The position numbers and the translations under genes were made by a program. A model generated the notes under the pieces. That model ran no database searches, was not told where the DNA came from, and saw nothing but the letters and a program-made list of their open reading frames with translations. Below, piece after piece: positions 5,287 through 5,673 of a stretch of DNA of 5,673 nucleotides (the stretch's first letter is position 1; every line of letters begins with the position of its first letter). Source of the DNA: Ferrithrix thermotolerans DSM 19514 (lineage in GTDB: Bacteria > Actinomycetota > Acidimicrobiia > Acidimicrobiales > Ilumatobacteraceae); NCBI GenBank assembly GCA_945878705.1, contig CAMCUE010000082.1:1-5673 (forward strand), written 5' to 3'.

Positions 5287-5673
5287 ATGACTCCTACCCC
5301 AAAAAATCTCCGTCCGTTCAGATTTGGAATTCAAGCAAGTAAAGCCGCTTCGCGAACAGAGTGGATTGAACTTGCAAAAACTTGTGAAGACCATGGCTTT
5401 AGTTCGTTTACGATGCCGGACCATTTCACCGACCAACTTGCACCGGTGCCTGCGCTGATGAGTGCTGCCGACGCAACTAAAAACTTGCGTATCGGTGCGC
5501 TCGTCTGGGATAACGACTACAAACACCCAGTTGTTCTCGCAAAAGAATTAGCAACACTAGATCTTCTTTCAGACGGACGACTCGAAATTGGCATTGGCGC
5601 GGGCTGGATGGCGACTGATTATGAACAATCTGGCATGGTCTACGACAAACCTGGCGTGCGCATCGATCGCTTT
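5287..5673 (+). CDS. Luciferase-like F420-dependent oxidoreductase, N-terminal part
   Basis: The first 129 codons of a gene that runs off the right edge. The sequence is the N-terminal half of a luciferase-like monooxygenase TIM barrel: FRFGIQ (11-16, strand 1), EWIELAKTCEDHGF (25-38, helix 1), PDH (44-46), LRIGALV (67-73), H80-P81, then AKELATLDLLSDGRLE (85-100) followed by IGIGAGW (101-107). The PDH and 'LDLLS-GR-E-GIGAGW' pattern with an Asn near 76 resembles the TIGR03621 (MSMEG_2516-type) group of predicted coenzyme F420-dependent oxidoreductases. The assignment to F420 rather than FMN comes from family resemblance only; the substrate is unknown. An in-frame ATG at 5266 would add seven residues. 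Neither start has a clear Shine-Dalgarno; 5287 is preferred because the conserved strand begins about ten residues later, as is usual. Divergent from the penicillin-binding protein operon. Confidence 0.88.
   Translation, partial: MTPTPKNLRPFRFGIQASKAASRTEWIELAKTCEDHGFSSFTMPDHFTDQLAPVPALMSAADATKNLRIGALVWDNDYKHPVVLAKELATLDLLSDGRLEIGIGAGWMATDYEQSGMVYDKPGVRIDRF

Noticed and set aside
5236..5526. Minus-strand 96-aa ORF over the oxidoreductase start
   Set aside because: The opposite strand has clear luciferase-like motifs; this ORF would run through the divergent promoter region and has no recognisable content.

Overview
The window looks like a chromosomal housekeeping segment of an actinobacterium. 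The clues are an F420-type luciferase-like oxidoreductase at the right edge, GTG starts with almost no Shine-Dalgarno signals, an actinobacterial style of class A penicillin-binding protein with a Thr/Pro-rich tail, and the 'FRDP-x-FDYRLLAI-x-ALVPD' membrane protein. The fairly AT-rich composition (judged by eye) suggests a streamlined lineage such as freshwater/marine Acidimicrobiia. That placement is inference; no marker gene fixes it.

Left part, plus strand (3-1264): two ferritin-like proteins joined by an ATGA overlap. The first lacks its N-terminus because the window begins inside it. The second has a twin-arginine plus lipobox signal and is probably a membrane-anchored exported lipoprotein. 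The two are paralogues: both carry EARHAA, with the third and fourth helix ligands exactly 30 residues apart. Only 26 nt later (1291 to about 1670) lies the RNase P RNA gene, rnpB, which closes with a perfect 11-bp P1 helix and appears to lack helix P18.

Middle and right, minus strand (5206 to 1690): a compact three-gene operon. It reads: bifunctional class A penicillin-binding protein (763 aa), then a coiled-coil/zinc-ribbon protein (235 aa) whose GTG overlaps the previous TAG by 1 nt, then, 29 nt on, a small membrane protein resembling DUF457/YdjM putative metal-dependent hydrolases (162 aa). The operon converges on rnpB with only about 20 nt between them and no visible terminator.

Right edge: a divergent 80-nt intergenic region holds a near-perfect 11-bp inverted repeat and a -10-like box that would give an almost leaderless penicillin-binding protein mRNA. 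Beyond it, the N-terminal 129 residues of a luciferase-like F420-dependent oxidoreductase run off the window.

I see no mobile element, CRISPR array, tRNA or defence cassette. The points most worth a second look are the P18-less RNase P RNA, the replaced RKxxE motif (Glu to Gln) in the glycosyltransferase domain, the divergent-promoter inverted repeat, and the tandem exported ferritin-like pair with an unusual ligand set. I do not see a clearly new multi-gene system here.
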